From Virgisporangium ochraceum (GTDB lineage: Bacteria; Actinomycetota; Actinomycetes; Mycobacteriales; Micromonosporaceae): a DNA stretch of 64,000 nucleotides. A program made the translations under genes and the position numbers. How positions within the stretch are numbered: the stretch's first letter is position 1; each line of letters starts with the position of its first letter. Below, in pieces: positions 15,552 through 23,922 of the stretch. The notes below the pieces were generated by a model. It worked only from the letters and a program-made list of their open reading frames with translations, did not search any database and had not been told where the DNA came from. The stretch is from positions 62,001 to 126,000 of the forward strand of contig NZ_BOPH01000043.1 in assembly GCF_016863655.1 (NCBI RefSeq), written 5' to 3'.

Positions 15552-16880
15552 GTGCGCACCCGCCTACTTCGTCGACTGACCACGTTAGGGACCATCGTTG
15601 CCGTAGCCGCCGCCGGCCTGCCCGCCAGCGCCGCGAGCGCGGGCTCCGGCAACGGCCACCGCGGAGACGGACCGCTGAAGGTCGGCTACTACACCCAGTG
15701 GAGCAACTACTCCGGATTCTTCGTCAAGAACGTCGACACCAGCGGGCAGGCCCGCCGGCTGACCCACATCAACTACGCGTTCGGCAATGTCGGACCCGAC
15801 GGCAAGTGCTTCATCAACAACGAGCCGGGCCAGGGCGACGCGTGGGCCGACTTCCAGCGGGGCTACCCGGAGGCGGAGAGCGTCGACGGCAAGGCAGACG
15901 CGTGGGACCAGCCGCTCGCGGGCAACTTCAACCAGCTGCGCAAGCTCAAGGCCAAGCACCCCGACCTGAAGGTGCTGATCTCGCTCGGCGGCTGGACCTG
16001 GTCGAACTACTTCTCCGACGCCGTGCTCACGCCGGAGTCGCGGCGGGCGTTCGTGTCGTCCTGCATCGACCTGTACATCAAGGGCAACCTGCCGGCGCTC
16101 GACGGCCGTGGTGGCCCGGGCAGCGCGGCGGGCGTCTTCGACGGCATCGACCTCGACTGGGAGTGGCCGGGTTCGGCGGGTGAGCCGGGCAACGTCATCC
16201 GCCCGGAGGACAAGCAGAACTTCACCGCGGTCGTCGAGGAGTTCCGGCGCCAGCTCGACCGGTACGGCAAGGAGAAGCGCAGGCACTACCTGCTGTCCGC
16301 GTTCCTGCCGGCCAACCCGGCCGCCATCGACGCCGGCTTCGAGGTCCGGAAGATCTTCAAGGACCTCGACTACGGGACCCTGCAGGGCTACGACTACCAC
16401 GGCACGTGGGAGCCGCTGACCAACCAGCACTCCGCGCTGCGGGTGCCGCGGGGCAACCCGACGACGCCCGACTTCTCGGTGACCTCCACCGTGGACGCCT
16501 ACCTGCAGCGGGGCGCGCCACGGCAGAAGGTCGTGGTGGGCGTGCCGTACTACAGCCAGGGCTGGACGGGCGTCACCGGCACCGCCAACAACGGCCTGTT
16601 CCAGCCGGCCACCGGTGCGGCGGCCGGGTCCAACACCTACCGGGCGGTGTCGGCGCTCGTCGGCACCGGCGGGTACCGCGTCCACCGCGACATCTGGGCC
16701 GGACACGCCTGGATCTTCGACGGCTCCACGTTCTGGACGTACGACGACCCGGCGGTCATCGTGCAGAAGGCGCTGTGGGTCCGCAGCCGCGGGCTGGGCG
16801 GCGCCATGATCTGGTCGCTCGACGGCGACACCGAGGACGGCGTCCTCACCCGGTCGCTCGCGGGCGGCCTCGGCCGCTGA
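15552..16880 (+). CDS. Secreted GH18 chitinase
   Basis: 442 residues from GTG 15552, with GGAGG 5 bases upstream; a longer frame from 15504 is not needed. The N-terminus is a Sec signal peptide: Arg-rich 'RTRLLRRLTTLG', hydrophobic 'TIVAVAAAGLPASAASA', cleavage near residue 33. The mature part is a family 18 catalytic domain with 'VLISLGGWTWSNYFSD' and the catalytic motif 'FDGIDLDWEWPG' (DxxDxDxE), plus the insertion domain near 'VVVGVPYYSQGWTG' and the closing 'GGAMIWSLDGDTEDG'. It is single-domain, without a carbohydrate-binding module, as in ChiC-type family 18A enzymes. It hydrolyses chitin outside the cell. Control by DasR is suggested by the box at 15449. A perfect terminator hairpin follows the stop. 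Confidence 0.95.
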   Translation: MRTRLLRRLTTLGTIVAVAAAGLPASAASAGSGNGHRGDGPLKVGYYTQWSNYSGFFVKNVDTSGQARRLTHINYAFGNVGPDGKCFINNEPGQGDAWADFQRGYPEAESVDGKADAWDQPLAGNFNQLRKLKAKHPDLKVLISLGGWTWSNYFSDAVLTPESRRAFVSSCIDLYIKGNLPALDGRGGPGSAAGVFDGIDLDWEWPGSAGEPGNVIRPEDKQNFTAVVEEFRRQLDRYGKEKRRHYLLSAFLPANPAAIDAGFEVRKIFKDLDYGTLQGYDYHGTWEPLTNQHSALRVPRGNPTTPDFSVTSTVDAYLQRGAPRQKVVVGVPYYSQGWTGVTGTANNGLFQPATGAAAGSNTYRAVSALVGTGGYRVHRDIWAGHAWIFDGSTFWTYDDPAVIVQKALWVRSRGLGGAMIWSLDGDTEDGVLTRSLAGGLGR

Positions 16881-16904
16881 CGGTTCGGTCATTTTCGCGG
16901 CCAC

Positions 16905-16930
16905 GCCCGCGCCCTTTCCGGGGCGCGGGC
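16905..16930. terminator. Bidirectional intrinsic-type terminator
   Basis: Perfect 10-bp stem GCCCGCGCCC / GGGCGCGGGC with a 6-base loop, lying between the stop of the chitinase (16880) and the stop of the convergent UvrA-like gene (16940). No T tract. Confidence 0.75.
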
Positions 16931-16939
16931 CGTTCTCGG

Positions 16940-19162
16940 TCAGGCGGCGAGGGCCCTGGCGGTCGCGGTGCCGGTGATGTCCGTGACGTGACCCTGGAAC
17001 AGGACCCGGCCACCGTGCCGGCCGGGCCCGGGACCCAGGTCGATGAGCCAGTCGGCCTGCCGGACGATGTCGAGGTTGTGCTCGATGACCACCACCGTGT
17101 GACCCCGGTCGACCAGCCGGTCGAGCACGCCGAGCAGGGTGTCGATGTCGCTGAGGTGCAGCCCGGTGGTGGGCTCGTCGAGCACGTACAGCGTGGCCCG
17201 GTCGGCGTCACGCAGTTCCCGGGCCACCTTGAGCCGCTGGCACTCCCCACCCGACAGCGTCGACAGCGGCTGGCCGAGCCGGAGGTACCCGAGGCCGACC
17301 TCGTCGAGCTGGCGTACCCGGTGCGCGACGTCGGCGTCCGGGATCCGGTCGAGCGCCTCGGCGACGGTCAGCTCGTCGACGTCCGCAATGGACAGTCCCG
17401 CGACCGTGTGCCGCAGCACCTCCGGCGTGAACCGCCGCCCGTGGCAGGTCTCGCAGACCGTCTCCTGGCCGTCCATGAAGGCCAGATCGGTGCGGACGGT
17501 GCCGAGGCCGCCGCAGTCGGGACAGCCGCCCCCGGAGTTGGCGCTGAACAGGCGCTCCGGCACACCGCTGTGCCGGGCGAACAGCTTCCGCAGCGGTCCG
17601 GCCACCCCGGTGTACGTGACCGGCGTCGACCGCCTGCTGGTGCCGACCGGCTTCTGGTCGATGACCACGGCGTCGTGCCGCGCGACCAGCTCCGCCGCCA
17701 GGCTCGACTTACCGGAGCCGGCCACGCCGGTGAGCACGGTCAGGACCCCGGTCGGGATGTCGACGGTGACGTTCCGGAGGTTGTTGCGGTGGGCGTCGGT
17801 CACCGTCACCGCGCCGGTCGCCGTCCGCGGTGTGTCCTTTGTGGACCGGCGGCGCGCGAGTGCCTCCGCGGTCGGCGTGCCTGCCCGCCGGAGCTCGTCG
17901 AACGTCCCCTGGAAGACGAGCCGGCCACCGCGGTCGCCTGCTCCCGGTCCCAGTTCCACGACCCGGTCGGCGACGGCCATGACCGCCGGATCGTGCTCGA
18001 CCACGACGACGCTGTTGCCCTTGTCGCGCAGTTGCTCCAGGAGCGCGGTCATCGCCTCGACGTCGTGCGGGTGCAGCCCGACGGTGGGCTCGTCGAAGAC
18101 GTACAGCATCTCGACGAGGCTGTTCCCCAGGTGCCGCACGGTCCTGATGCGCTGCGACTCGCCGCCGGACAGGGTCGTGGTGGCGCGGCCGAGGTGGAGG
18201 TAGCCGAGCCCGATCCGGTCGATGGCGTCGAGGCGCTCGGTGAGCGCCGCCACCACGGGCGCGACGGTCGCGTCGGTGACTCCCCTGATCTCGTCGCCGA
18301 GCTCGGAGATCTCCATGCGTGACAGCGCGCCGATCGTGTGCCCGTGCACGGTGACGGCGCGGCTCGCCGCGTTGAGCCGGTCTCCACCGCAGTCGGGGCA
18401 GTCGGCCGACCGCGTGAAGCGGGCGATGGTCTCCTGCTTGCGCTGCGACAGGTTGTCGGACGTGTGGAGGTGGATCCGTTCGAACCGCTCGACGATGCCC
18501 TCGTAGTTCTTCTCCGTCCCCAGGCGTCGCGCCTGCTCGCCGCCGTACAGGAGGGCGTCGCGTTCCTGTTGCGTCCAGTCGCGCAGCGGGGTGTCGGCGT
18601 CGAACGTGCCGATGTCGGCGTACCGGGCGTACCAGTACCGTCCGTCGCCGAACCCGGGCAGCAGGATCGCGCCGTCCTTCAGCGACCGGTCCAGGTCGAG
18701 GAACCTGTCGACGGCGCTGACCACCTTCTGCCCGAGACCCTGGCAGGTGGGGCACATCCCCGCGGGGTCGTTGAACGAGAAGCGGTTCGACTCCCCCACG
18801 TGCGGCGTGCCCACCCGGGAGAACAGCAGCCGCAGGTACGTCCAGGTGTCGGTGATGGTGCCCACGGTGCTGCGCGCGTTCCCACCGATGCGCCGCTGGT
18901 CGATGACCACCACCGGCGACAACCCGTCGATCCCCGCCACGTCGGGCCGGCTCCACGACGGCAGCCGGTTCCGCGTGAAGGGCGGAAACGTCTCGTTGAG
19001 CTGATACCCCGCCTCGGCCGCGATCGTGTCGAACACCAGCGACGACTTTCCCGACCCCGACCGCCCGACGAACACCACCACCCGGTTGCGCGGCACGTCG
19101 ACGTCGACCGACCGCAGGTTGTTGGTGCGTGCTCCCCGGATCCGGATGCTGCGCTCGCCCAT
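16940..19162 (-). CDS. UvrA-like excinuclease ATPase paralogue lacking the UvrB-binding domain
   Basis: 740 residues from ATG 19162; true UvrA is about 950. Two ABC ATPase modules are present: Walker A 'VGRSGSGKSSLVFDTIAAEA' with signature 'LSGGESQRIRTVRHLG', and Walker A 'TGVAGSGKSSLAAELV' with signature 'LSGGECQRLKVARELR'. Walker B boxes are 'YVFDEPTVGLHPHD' and 'YVLDEPTTGLHLSD'. Zinc-finger-like Cys pairs ('CPTCQGLG', 'CPDCGGDRL', 'CPDCGGLG', 'CETCHGRRF') remain. The shortened insert after Walker A1 means no UvrB-binding domain, as in the DrrC/UvrA2-type proteins that protect against DNA-binding drugs. It is divergent from a WYL regulator across an inverted repeat. Likely role: drug resistance or DNA-damage tolerance. 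Confidence 0.92.
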   Translation of the reverse strand: MGERSIRIRGARTNNLRSVDVDVPRNRVVVFVGRSGSGKSSLVFDTIAAEAGYQLNETFPPFTRNRLPSWSRPDVAGIDGLSPVVVIDQRRIGGNARSTVGTITDTWTYLRLLFSRVGTPHVGESNRFSFNDPAGMCPTCQGLGQKVVSAVDRFLDLDRSLKDGAILLPGFGDGRYWYARYADIGTFDADTPLRDWTQQERDALLYGGEQARRLGTEKNYEGIVERFERIHLHTSDNLSQRKQETIARFTRSADCPDCGGDRLNAASRAVTVHGHTIGALSRMEISELGDEIRGVTDATVAPVVAALTERLDAIDRIGLGYLHLGRATTTLSGGESQRIRTVRHLGNSLVEMLYVFDEPTVGLHPHDVEAMTALLEQLRDKGNSVVVVEHDPAVMAVADRVVELGPGAGDRGGRLVFQGTFDELRRAGTPTAEALARRRSTKDTPRTATGAVTVTDAHRNNLRNVTVDIPTGVLTVLTGVAGSGKSSLAAELVARHDAVVIDQKPVGTSRRSTPVTYTGVAGPLRKLFARHSGVPERLFSANSGGGCPDCGGLGTVRTDLAFMDGQETVCETCHGRRFTPEVLRHTVAGLSIADVDELTVAEALDRIPDADVAHRVRQLDEVGLGYLRLGQPLSTLSGGECQRLKVARELRDADRATLYVLDEPTTGLHLSDIDTLLGVLDRLVDRGHTVVVIEHNLDIVRQADWLIDLGPGPGRHGGRVLFQGHVTDITGTATARALAA

Positions 19163-19182
19163 CCCCGAACCGTACGTGCAGA

Positions 19183-19203
19183 TGTGGCCGGAACCTGGCC
19201 ACA
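19183..19203. promoter_or_regulatory. Inverted repeat between UvrA-like gene and WYL regulator
   Basis: TGTGGCC and GGCCACA form perfect 7-bp arms around a 7-bp spacer (19190-19196). The repeat is 21 bp long and lies within the 50-bp gap between the two divergent starts (19162 and 19213), so a protein bound here would control both genes. The WYL protein is the obvious candidate. Confidence 0.6.
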
Positions 19204-19212
19204 ATCAACCCC

Positions 19213-20151
19213 ATGGCGGATGTGACCGAGCGGACACTGGCCCTCCTGGCCGAACTGCAGACCGGCCGACCCTTTCCCGGCGACGAACTCGCCGCCCGGC
19301 TGCGGGTGAGCCCCCGCACCCTCCGCCGTGACGTCGACCGCCTCCGCGGCTACGGCTACCCGGTCGAAACCCAACCCGGCCCCGGCGGCTACTACCGCCT
19401 GGCGTCCGGCAGGGCAATGCCCCCTCTCCTCCTCGACGACGACGAAGCCGTAGCCACCCTCCTGGGACTGGCACTCCTGGGCTCCGCAGCCTCTGCCTCC
19501 CCTCCTCCGGACACCTTCGAGGACGCCGCCGCCCGCGCCTACGCCAAGGTCGACCAGTACCTCCCGGCACGCCTACGCCCCCACGCCGCCGCCGTGCGCG
19601 CGAGCCTGGAGGCCGGCCCGACCCTCGCCCCCGCCACCAGCGCCGGCACCGTCGGAACTCTCGCCACCGCGATCCACCACCACCAGGTCGTCACGTTCGA
19701 CTACCGCGGCGCGACCCGGCGCGTGGAACCCCACCGGCAGATCCACCGCGCGATGCGCTGGTACCTCCTCGCCTGGGACACCGACCGCACCGACTGGCGC
19801 GTCTTCCGCACCGACCGGGTCACCGGGCTCGACCGCCTCACGACGACCTTCACCCCACGACCGCTGCCCGCCGACAGCGGCACCGACTACCTCCTCCGTG
19901 GCTTCGACCGCCTCCGCGACCGTGTCGTCCTGACCATCGACGCCCCACCGGCCGCGGTGGCCGACGCGCTGCGCCACCACGACGTCGAGCTGACCCCCGC
20001 CCCGGACTCCGGAACCCGGGCGGTCATCAGGCTCGACTCGTGGCAGTGGCTGGTGCTGGGCCTCGCCTTCCTGGACGCGGACTTCACCGTGGAGGAACCG
20101 GTGGCCGTCCGGGAGGCGCTCGAGCGGTTCGGCCGCCGCCTCAGCCGGTAG
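19213..20151 (+). CDS. YafY/WYL-domain transcriptional regulator
   Basis: 312 residues from ATG 19213. The N-terminal winged helix-turn-helix reads 'RTLALLAELQTGRPFPGDEL' followed by 'AARLRVSPRTLRRDVDRLRG'. The WYL domain begins with 'LATAIHHHQVVTFDYRGATR' and contains the conserved 'RWYLLAWDTDRTDWRVFRTD'; a WCX extension follows ('DSWQWLVLGLAFLDADFTVE'). WYL regulators sense nucleic-acid fragments or other ligands and often control DNA-repair or defence genes. Here the divergent neighbour is a UvrA-like ATPase and the two share an inverted repeat, and the region downstream contains an AlkD-type DNA repair remnant. A damage-linked role is reasonable but inferred. Confidence 0.92.
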   Translation: MADVTERTLALLAELQTGRPFPGDELAARLRVSPRTLRRDVDRLRGYGYPVETQPGPGGYYRLASGRAMPPLLLDDDEAVATLLGLALLGSAASASPPPDTFEDAAARAYAKVDQYLPARLRPHAAAVRASLEAGPTLAPATSAGTVGTLATAIHHHQVVTFDYRGATRRVEPHRQIHRAMRWYLLAWDTDRTDWRVFRTDRVTGLDRLTTTFTPRPLPADSGTDYLLRGFDRLRDRVVLTIDAPPAAVADALRHHDVELTPAPDSGTRAVIRLDSWQWLVLGLAFLDADFTVEEPVAVREALERFGRRLSR

Positions 20152-20789
20152 CCGGACGGGTCATCGCGCGGGCGCCCAGGCGTCGAGGACGTCCTGCACG
20201 GTGTCGACCCAGCCGAAGATGAAACCGGTCGTAACGAGCTCGGGCACGATGTCCGCGTCCCAGGAGCCGGCCGCCAACGCGTTGACCTCGCGCATCGCCG
20301 GCACCTTCTCGGTGGGCAGCAGGCCGGCGTCGCTGCCCCACCCCATGCGCGCGGGTCTGCTGGCGCCAGCCACTCGTCGCGGCTCCGCCGACGGCACGAC
20401 ACCGCACCCGGGGAGACCCGCGTGAGCGACCTGGCCTCGACCGCCCTCGGCGTGGGCATGAAGCACATCTTCGACACAGCGGCACGACCGGCTGGACACC
20501 TGGGACCACATCGACCGCTCCGCGCCGCGGGTCGTCGGGTGGTACCTGCTGGACACGTCACGGGCGCCGCAGTTCGACCTCGCCGCCTCCGCCGACATCT
20601 GGCGACGGCGCACCGCGGCGTTCTGGCTCATCCGGCAGAGCGACATCGACGATCCGCTGGCGCTGGCCGACAAGCCGATCGGCACGGCGCCGCGTGAGAT
20701 CGGCAGGGTCGACGCCGGGTGGCTCGTCGTATTCCTCAGCGAGCACGCGGCCACCATGCACACCCGGGATCCGACTCCGCGTTCACCGA
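20152..20789. other. Decayed intergenic region holding two gene remnants
   Basis: About 640 bp without an intact gene. It contains the C-terminal remnant at 20161-20346 on the minus strand and the AlkD-type remnant from 20422 on the plus strand, both described separately. The remainder (20347-20421) carries no readable signal. Confidence 0.6.
20161..20346 (-). pseudogene. Unidentified protein remnant (C-terminal fragment)
   Basis: About 61 codons read as ordinary protein: 'GSDAGLLPTEKVPAMREVNA', 'GSWDADIVPELVTTGFIFGW', ending 'VDTVQDVLDAWAPAR' with a stop at 20161-20163. Upstream the frame continues into meaningless sequence, while another frame reads 'RDEWLAPADP', which suggests a frameshift. 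I do not recognise the family. It may be the tail of a lost gene or, less likely, a small intact gene from ATG 20346. Confidence 0.4.
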
Positions 20790-20802
20790 TCAGGAGAGCT
20801 GA
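20422..20802 (+). pseudogene. DNA alkylation repair (AlkD-type) pseudogene
   Basis: One frame from about 20479 reads 'RLDTWDHIDRSAPRVVGWYL', 'FDLAASADIWRRRTAAFWLI', 'RQSDIDDPLALADKPIGTAP' and 'REIGRVDAGWLVVFLSEHAA', then 'TMHTR'. This matches the order of the AlkD HEAT-repeat glycosylase: WD..D..AP.VVG.YLLD, then W.RRTA......IR..D.DD, then the RE.G......FL..HAATM end. The N-terminal half is absent, a segment is deleted after 'DDPLALAD', and the end shifts frame before a stop at 20800-20802. GTG 20422 starts a different frame ('SDLASTALGVGMKHIFDT'). Inactive. It overlaps the convergent S41 gene by 13 bp. Confidence 0.7.
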
Positions 20803-21671
20803 CAGGCCACGTCCAGCGCCCGTTCCGGCGGGCACTCCACATCGGGCGCCACCCCGGAGCCCTCCCAGTTGCCGCCGCTGACGGCGTCGACGACGGAGGC
20901 GTTCGGTACGTGGGCGAGCACCGTGGGAGCGAGCCGCACCGGTAGCACGTGGTCGGCGGCTCCGGGCGTCGTCGTACCGACCACCGTGACGCGGCCGTGG
21001 CTCCGCAGGTGGTACGCGAGTGCCTCCCCCGACGAGAACGTGCCCGGCCCGACGAGTACCCACGCGTCCTGCCGCAGGGCGGTTCCCGGGGGGCGGTCGG
21101 GGGTCCACCACTGGCGGGTGTGGGTCCGGTAGACGACGTCGGAGAGCTTGACCGACGTGTCGCCGAGCAGCCAGCCGGCGATCAGCGCGACGGTCGCCGG
21201 ATCGCCACCGCCGTTGGCGCGCAGGTCGAGGACGATCCGCTCGGCACCGCGCAGCATGGTGAACGCGGCGTCCAGGTAGGGCTGGGCCAGTCCGACGGCG
21301 TCGAGGCTGTCCACCCGGACCAGGCCGGTGCCGTCGGAAAGGCGGCGGACCTCGGTGACACCTCCGGCGCGCCGCCGGACGTCCGCGGGGTCCGGCGGCG
21401 GCCACGCGGGCTCACGGTCGTTCTCCGGCGGCGGGGAGGATCCGTCCGGGAGGTCGGCAGGAGAGGCGGGTTCGTGGATGAGGGCGACGTGCCGCGACAC
21501 CGTCCAGGCGCGGCGTTCGACCTCGGCGCACCCGGCCGGCGTGACCGGTGAGTCGTCGTCGCCGAAATGGGTGGCGAGCTCGCCCGTCAGGGCGTCGCGG
21601 CGGGGACCGGGCGGCATGAGCCGGTCGATCCAGGTGACGAGCCGGCCGACGACGGTCCCGATGGTGGTCAC
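20790..21671 (-). CDS. S41 family peptidase (tail-specific protease-like)
   Basis: 293 residues from GTG 21671. The C-terminal 200 residues are the S41 core: 'VRVDSLDAVGLAQPYLDAAF', 'ERIVLDLRANGGGDPATVAL' and the active-site region 'AWVLVGPGTFSSGEALAYHL', where the Ser of 'TFSSGEAL' is the expected nucleophile, followed by 'VGTTTPGAADHVLPVRLAPT'. The N-terminal 100 residues are the helical IRBP-like part. No signal peptide or PDZ domain is visible, so it may act in the cytoplasm or be an interphotoreceptor retinoid-binding protein-type hydrolase. A longer frame reaches 22637 but covers the opposite-strand genes. Neighbours give no functional hint. Confidence 0.85.
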   Translation of the reverse strand: MTTIGTVVGRLVTWIDRLMPPGPRRDALTGELATHFGDDDSPVTPAGCAEVERRAWTVSRHVALIHEPASPADLPDGSSPPPENDREPAWPPPDPADVRRRAGGVTEVRRLSDGTGLVRVDSLDAVGLAQPYLDAAFTMLRGAERIVLDLRANGGGDPATVALIAGWLLGDTSVKLSDVVYRTHTRQWWTPDRPPGTALRQDAWVLVGPGTFSSGEALAYHLRSHGRVTVVGTTTPGAADHVLPVRLAPTVLAHVPNASVVDAVSGGNWEGSGVAPDVECPPERALDVACQLS

Positions 21672-21746
21672 CGGTCGACCGTAGAGCACCGGAACAGCAC
21701 CGGACGCCGGGAGCGGTTGCGCCGACGGCGAACTGGCGTGGTCGCC

Positions 21747-22229
21747 ATGCTCCTCGCGCAGGTGAACGTCGCACTGATGCGCGCGGACATGGACGACCCG
21801 CGGATGGGAGGCTTTGTCGCCGCGCTCGACCCTGTGTACCGGATGGCCGAGGAGAGCCGCGGCTTCGTGTGGCGGCTGCGAGACCCGGGCGGCGGCCACC
21901 GGCCGGCGACGAGCGGCGGGCAGGTCGTCAACGTCTCGGTCTGGCGCACGTACCGGGATCTGCACGCATTCGTCTACCGCAGCCGCCACGGGGCGTTCGT
22001 CAAGGAGCGGCAGCGCTGGTTCCTGCCCACGCCGCAGCCGTCGACGGCGTTGTGGTGGGTCGCCGACGCGGCCCGTCCGACGCTGGAGCAGGCGCTCGCC
22101 CGCCTCGCGCACCTGCGTCGCCACGGCCCGACCCCGCGGGCGTTCGGCGTCCGGCGGCGGTTCGATCCGTCCGGACGCACCGAGGGCCGCCCACCCGTAA
22201 CCCACGCGCGAGAGGGCAGGGATCAGTAG
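21747..22229 (+). CDS. DUF3291 domain protein
   Basis: 160 residues from ATG 21747. The domain pattern is 'LLAQVNVALMRADMDDPRMG', 'FVAALDPVYRMAEESRGFVW', 'VVNVSVWRTYRDLHAFVYRS' and 'ALWWVADAARPTLEQALARL'. DUF3291 is related in fold to antibiotic biosynthesis monooxygenase (dimeric ferredoxin-like) proteins; no biochemical activity is established. The C-terminal 30 residues are not conserved-looking. It is divergent from the S41 gene (75-bp gap) and overlaps the end of the convergent DinB gene by 7 bp. Confidence 0.82.
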   Translation: MLLAQVNVALMRADMDDPRMGGFVAALDPVYRMAEESRGFVWRLRDPGGGHRPATSGGQVVNVSVWRTYRDLHAFVYRSRHGAFVKERQRWFLPTPQPSTALWWVADAARPTLEQALARLAHLRRHGPTPRAFGVRRRFDPSGRTEGRPPVTHAREGRDQ

Positions 22230-22732
22230 TACCCCTTCCTCCCGTCCACGAGCTCGCGCACCGTGTCGAGGTGGCCGGCGTGCCGGGCGGTCTCCTCGAT
22301 CATGTGGATGATCATCCAGCGGAGGCTTGCCGCCGCCGAGCGGTGGTCGGGATGACGGCCGGGGCTGTCCAGGTCGTGGGCGGCGATGATCTCGTTGCTG
22401 CGGGTGCACTGGTCCGCGTACCCGTCGAGGAGGGTCGACAGGGGCGTGTCCGCGGTGTGCCAGTCGGCGTAACCCTCGTCGAACTGGGGGTTGCCGTCGG
22501 AGCTGCCGCCCAGGAACAGCACCTCGAACCACAGGTGCTCGGTCCAGCGCAGGTGCGACACGACGCCGGCCGCCGTCAGCAGCGGCGAGGTGGGGATCAC
22601 GGACCGGCGGGCGTCCTCGTCGGAGAGGCCCTCGCACTTCCAGGCGACGATGGACCGTTGCAGGTCGTACCAGCCGACGAGCTGCGTGCGTTCGTCGGCG
22701 ACGAACGGCGGGCGTTCCCGGGGCGGGGTCAC
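22223..22732 (-). CDS. DinB family protein (DUF664-like)
   Basis: 169 residues from GTG 22732, which overlaps the stop of the upstream Gfo/Idh gene (GTGA, 22729-22732). Four-helix DinB fold with three expected metal His: 'AAGVVSHLRWTEHLWFEV' at helix 2 and 'RHAGHLDTVRELVDGRKGYY' at the end; the DUF664 mark is 'WMIIHMIEETARHAGHLDTV'. These are probably thiol-dependent enzymes (mycothiol or bacillithiol S-transferases) in actinobacteria. Coupling to the oxidoreductase may be incidental. Confidence 0.88.
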   Translation of the reverse strand: MTPPRERPPFVADERTQLVGWYDLQRSIVAWKCEGLSDEDARRSVIPTSPLLTAAGVVSHLRWTEHLWFEVLFLGGSSDGNPQFDEGYADWHTADTPLSTLLDGYADQCTRSNEIIAAHDLDSPGRHPDHRSAAASLRWMIIHMIEETARHAGHLDTVRELVDGRKGYY

Positions 22733-23811
22733 CACTCCCCCACCGGGGTCAGCGGGACCGCGGCCGGGCGCTCGACCGTCGTCGTCAGGTCGATCCGGCG
22801 GCCCTCCCCGGCCGAGCGCAGCATCGCGGTCATCACCTCGAGCACGTGCAGGGCGACGTCGCCGCTCGCGCGCGCGGGACCGGCGAGGAAGTCGAGCAGT
22901 CCCACCCCGCGGCCGCTGTCGACGTACCCGGCCAGCGGTGACAGCGGCTCCCAGGCCGACGAGCCGAGCTCGAACACGGCCGGGGAACCGTCGAACCGGT
23001 TGGGGTCGGGCACCCTCAGGGTGCCGGCCTCGCCGTGCACCTCGATCGGCGCGGCCGTCGTCGCCACGCCGTCGAAGGTCGTCGTGACCGTCGACAGCGC
23101 GCCACCCTCGTGGTACAGCACACCGGTCACGTGGCTGTCGACCTCCACCGCGATCCGCTCACCCGCCCGCGGACCGGAACCGATGACCCGCTCGCCGCGC
23201 AGCCGGCTACCGGCGCCGACCACCGCGCGCACCGGCCCGAGCAGGTGCACCAGCGACGTGATGTAGTAGGGACCCATGTCGAGCAGCGGCCCGCCACCCG
23301 GCCGGTAGTAGAAGTCGGGATCGGGGTGCCAGCGCTCGTGCCCCGGCGTCACCATGGTGGCCGTCGCGGCGAGCGGGCGGCCGATGCGACCGGCGTCGAT
23401 CGCGGCGCGCGCGGTCTGCGTTCCGGTGCCGAGCACCGTGTCGGGAGCGCAACCGACCCGCACGCCGGCCGCGGTGGCGGCATCGAGCACCCGCCGCGCG
23501 TCGTCGAACGTGACCGCCAGCGGCTTCTCCGAGTAGACGTCCTTGCCGTTGCCGATGGCGCCGAGGTCGATGTCGACGTGGGCCGCCGGGATCGTCAGGT
23601 TCAGCACCGCGTCGACGTCGGGGCTCGCCAGCAACCGGTCGACCGGCATCGACTCGGCATGCTCGACGACGGCGGCGACAGCCTCCGACCGCGCCGGGTC
23701 CAGGTCGGCCACCGCCGTGACGCGCACCGCGGGATGGTGGGCGAGCGTATCGAGGTACGCGCGCGAAATGACGCCGAGCCCGACGATGCCGATCCGATGA
23801 GGTTCTCCCAT
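22729..23811 (-). CDS. Gfo/Idh/MocA family oxidoreductase
   Basis: 360 residues from ATG 23811. N-terminal Rossmann domain: 'HRIGIVGLGVISRAYLDTLA', then 'VTAVADLDPARSEAVA', with the family Glu-Lys-Pro triad in 'KDVYSEKPLAVTFDDARRVL'. The C-terminal dimerisation domain includes 'FYYRPGGGPLLDMGPYYITS', typical of sugar/inositol dehydrogenase relatives. It oxidises or reduces a sugar or sugar-like substrate with NAD(P); the specific substrate is unknown. The upstream frame to 23907 is unsupported. The DinB gene follows by 4-bp overlap; no sugar transport gene is near. Confidence 0.93.
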   Translation of the reverse strand: MGEPHRIGIVGLGVISRAYLDTLAHHPAVRVTAVADLDPARSEAVAAVVEHAESMPVDRLLASPDVDAVLNLTIPAAHVDIDLGAIGNGKDVYSEKPLAVTFDDARRVLDAATAAGVRVGCAPDTVLGTGTQTARAAIDAGRIGRPLAATATMVTPGHERWHPDPDFYYRPGGGPLLDMGPYYITSLVHLLGPVRAVVGAGSRLRGERVIGSGPRAGERIAVEVDSHVTGVLYHEGGALSTVTTTFDGVATTAAPIEVHGEAGTLRVPDPNRFDGSPAVFELGSSAWEPLSPLAGYVDSGRGVGLLDFLAGPARASGDVALHVLEVMTAMLRSAGEGRRIDLTTTVERPAAVPLTPVGEW

Positions 23812-23922
23812 CCCGCCACTATGCCCTGCTGACCCCCGGTAGCGCCGTCGGGTTACGCGTAGACGAACCTCATAGAGCGCCGTCGAGGTCAAGCCTTGAC
23901 AACCCACACGGCGCCGCCGGAG

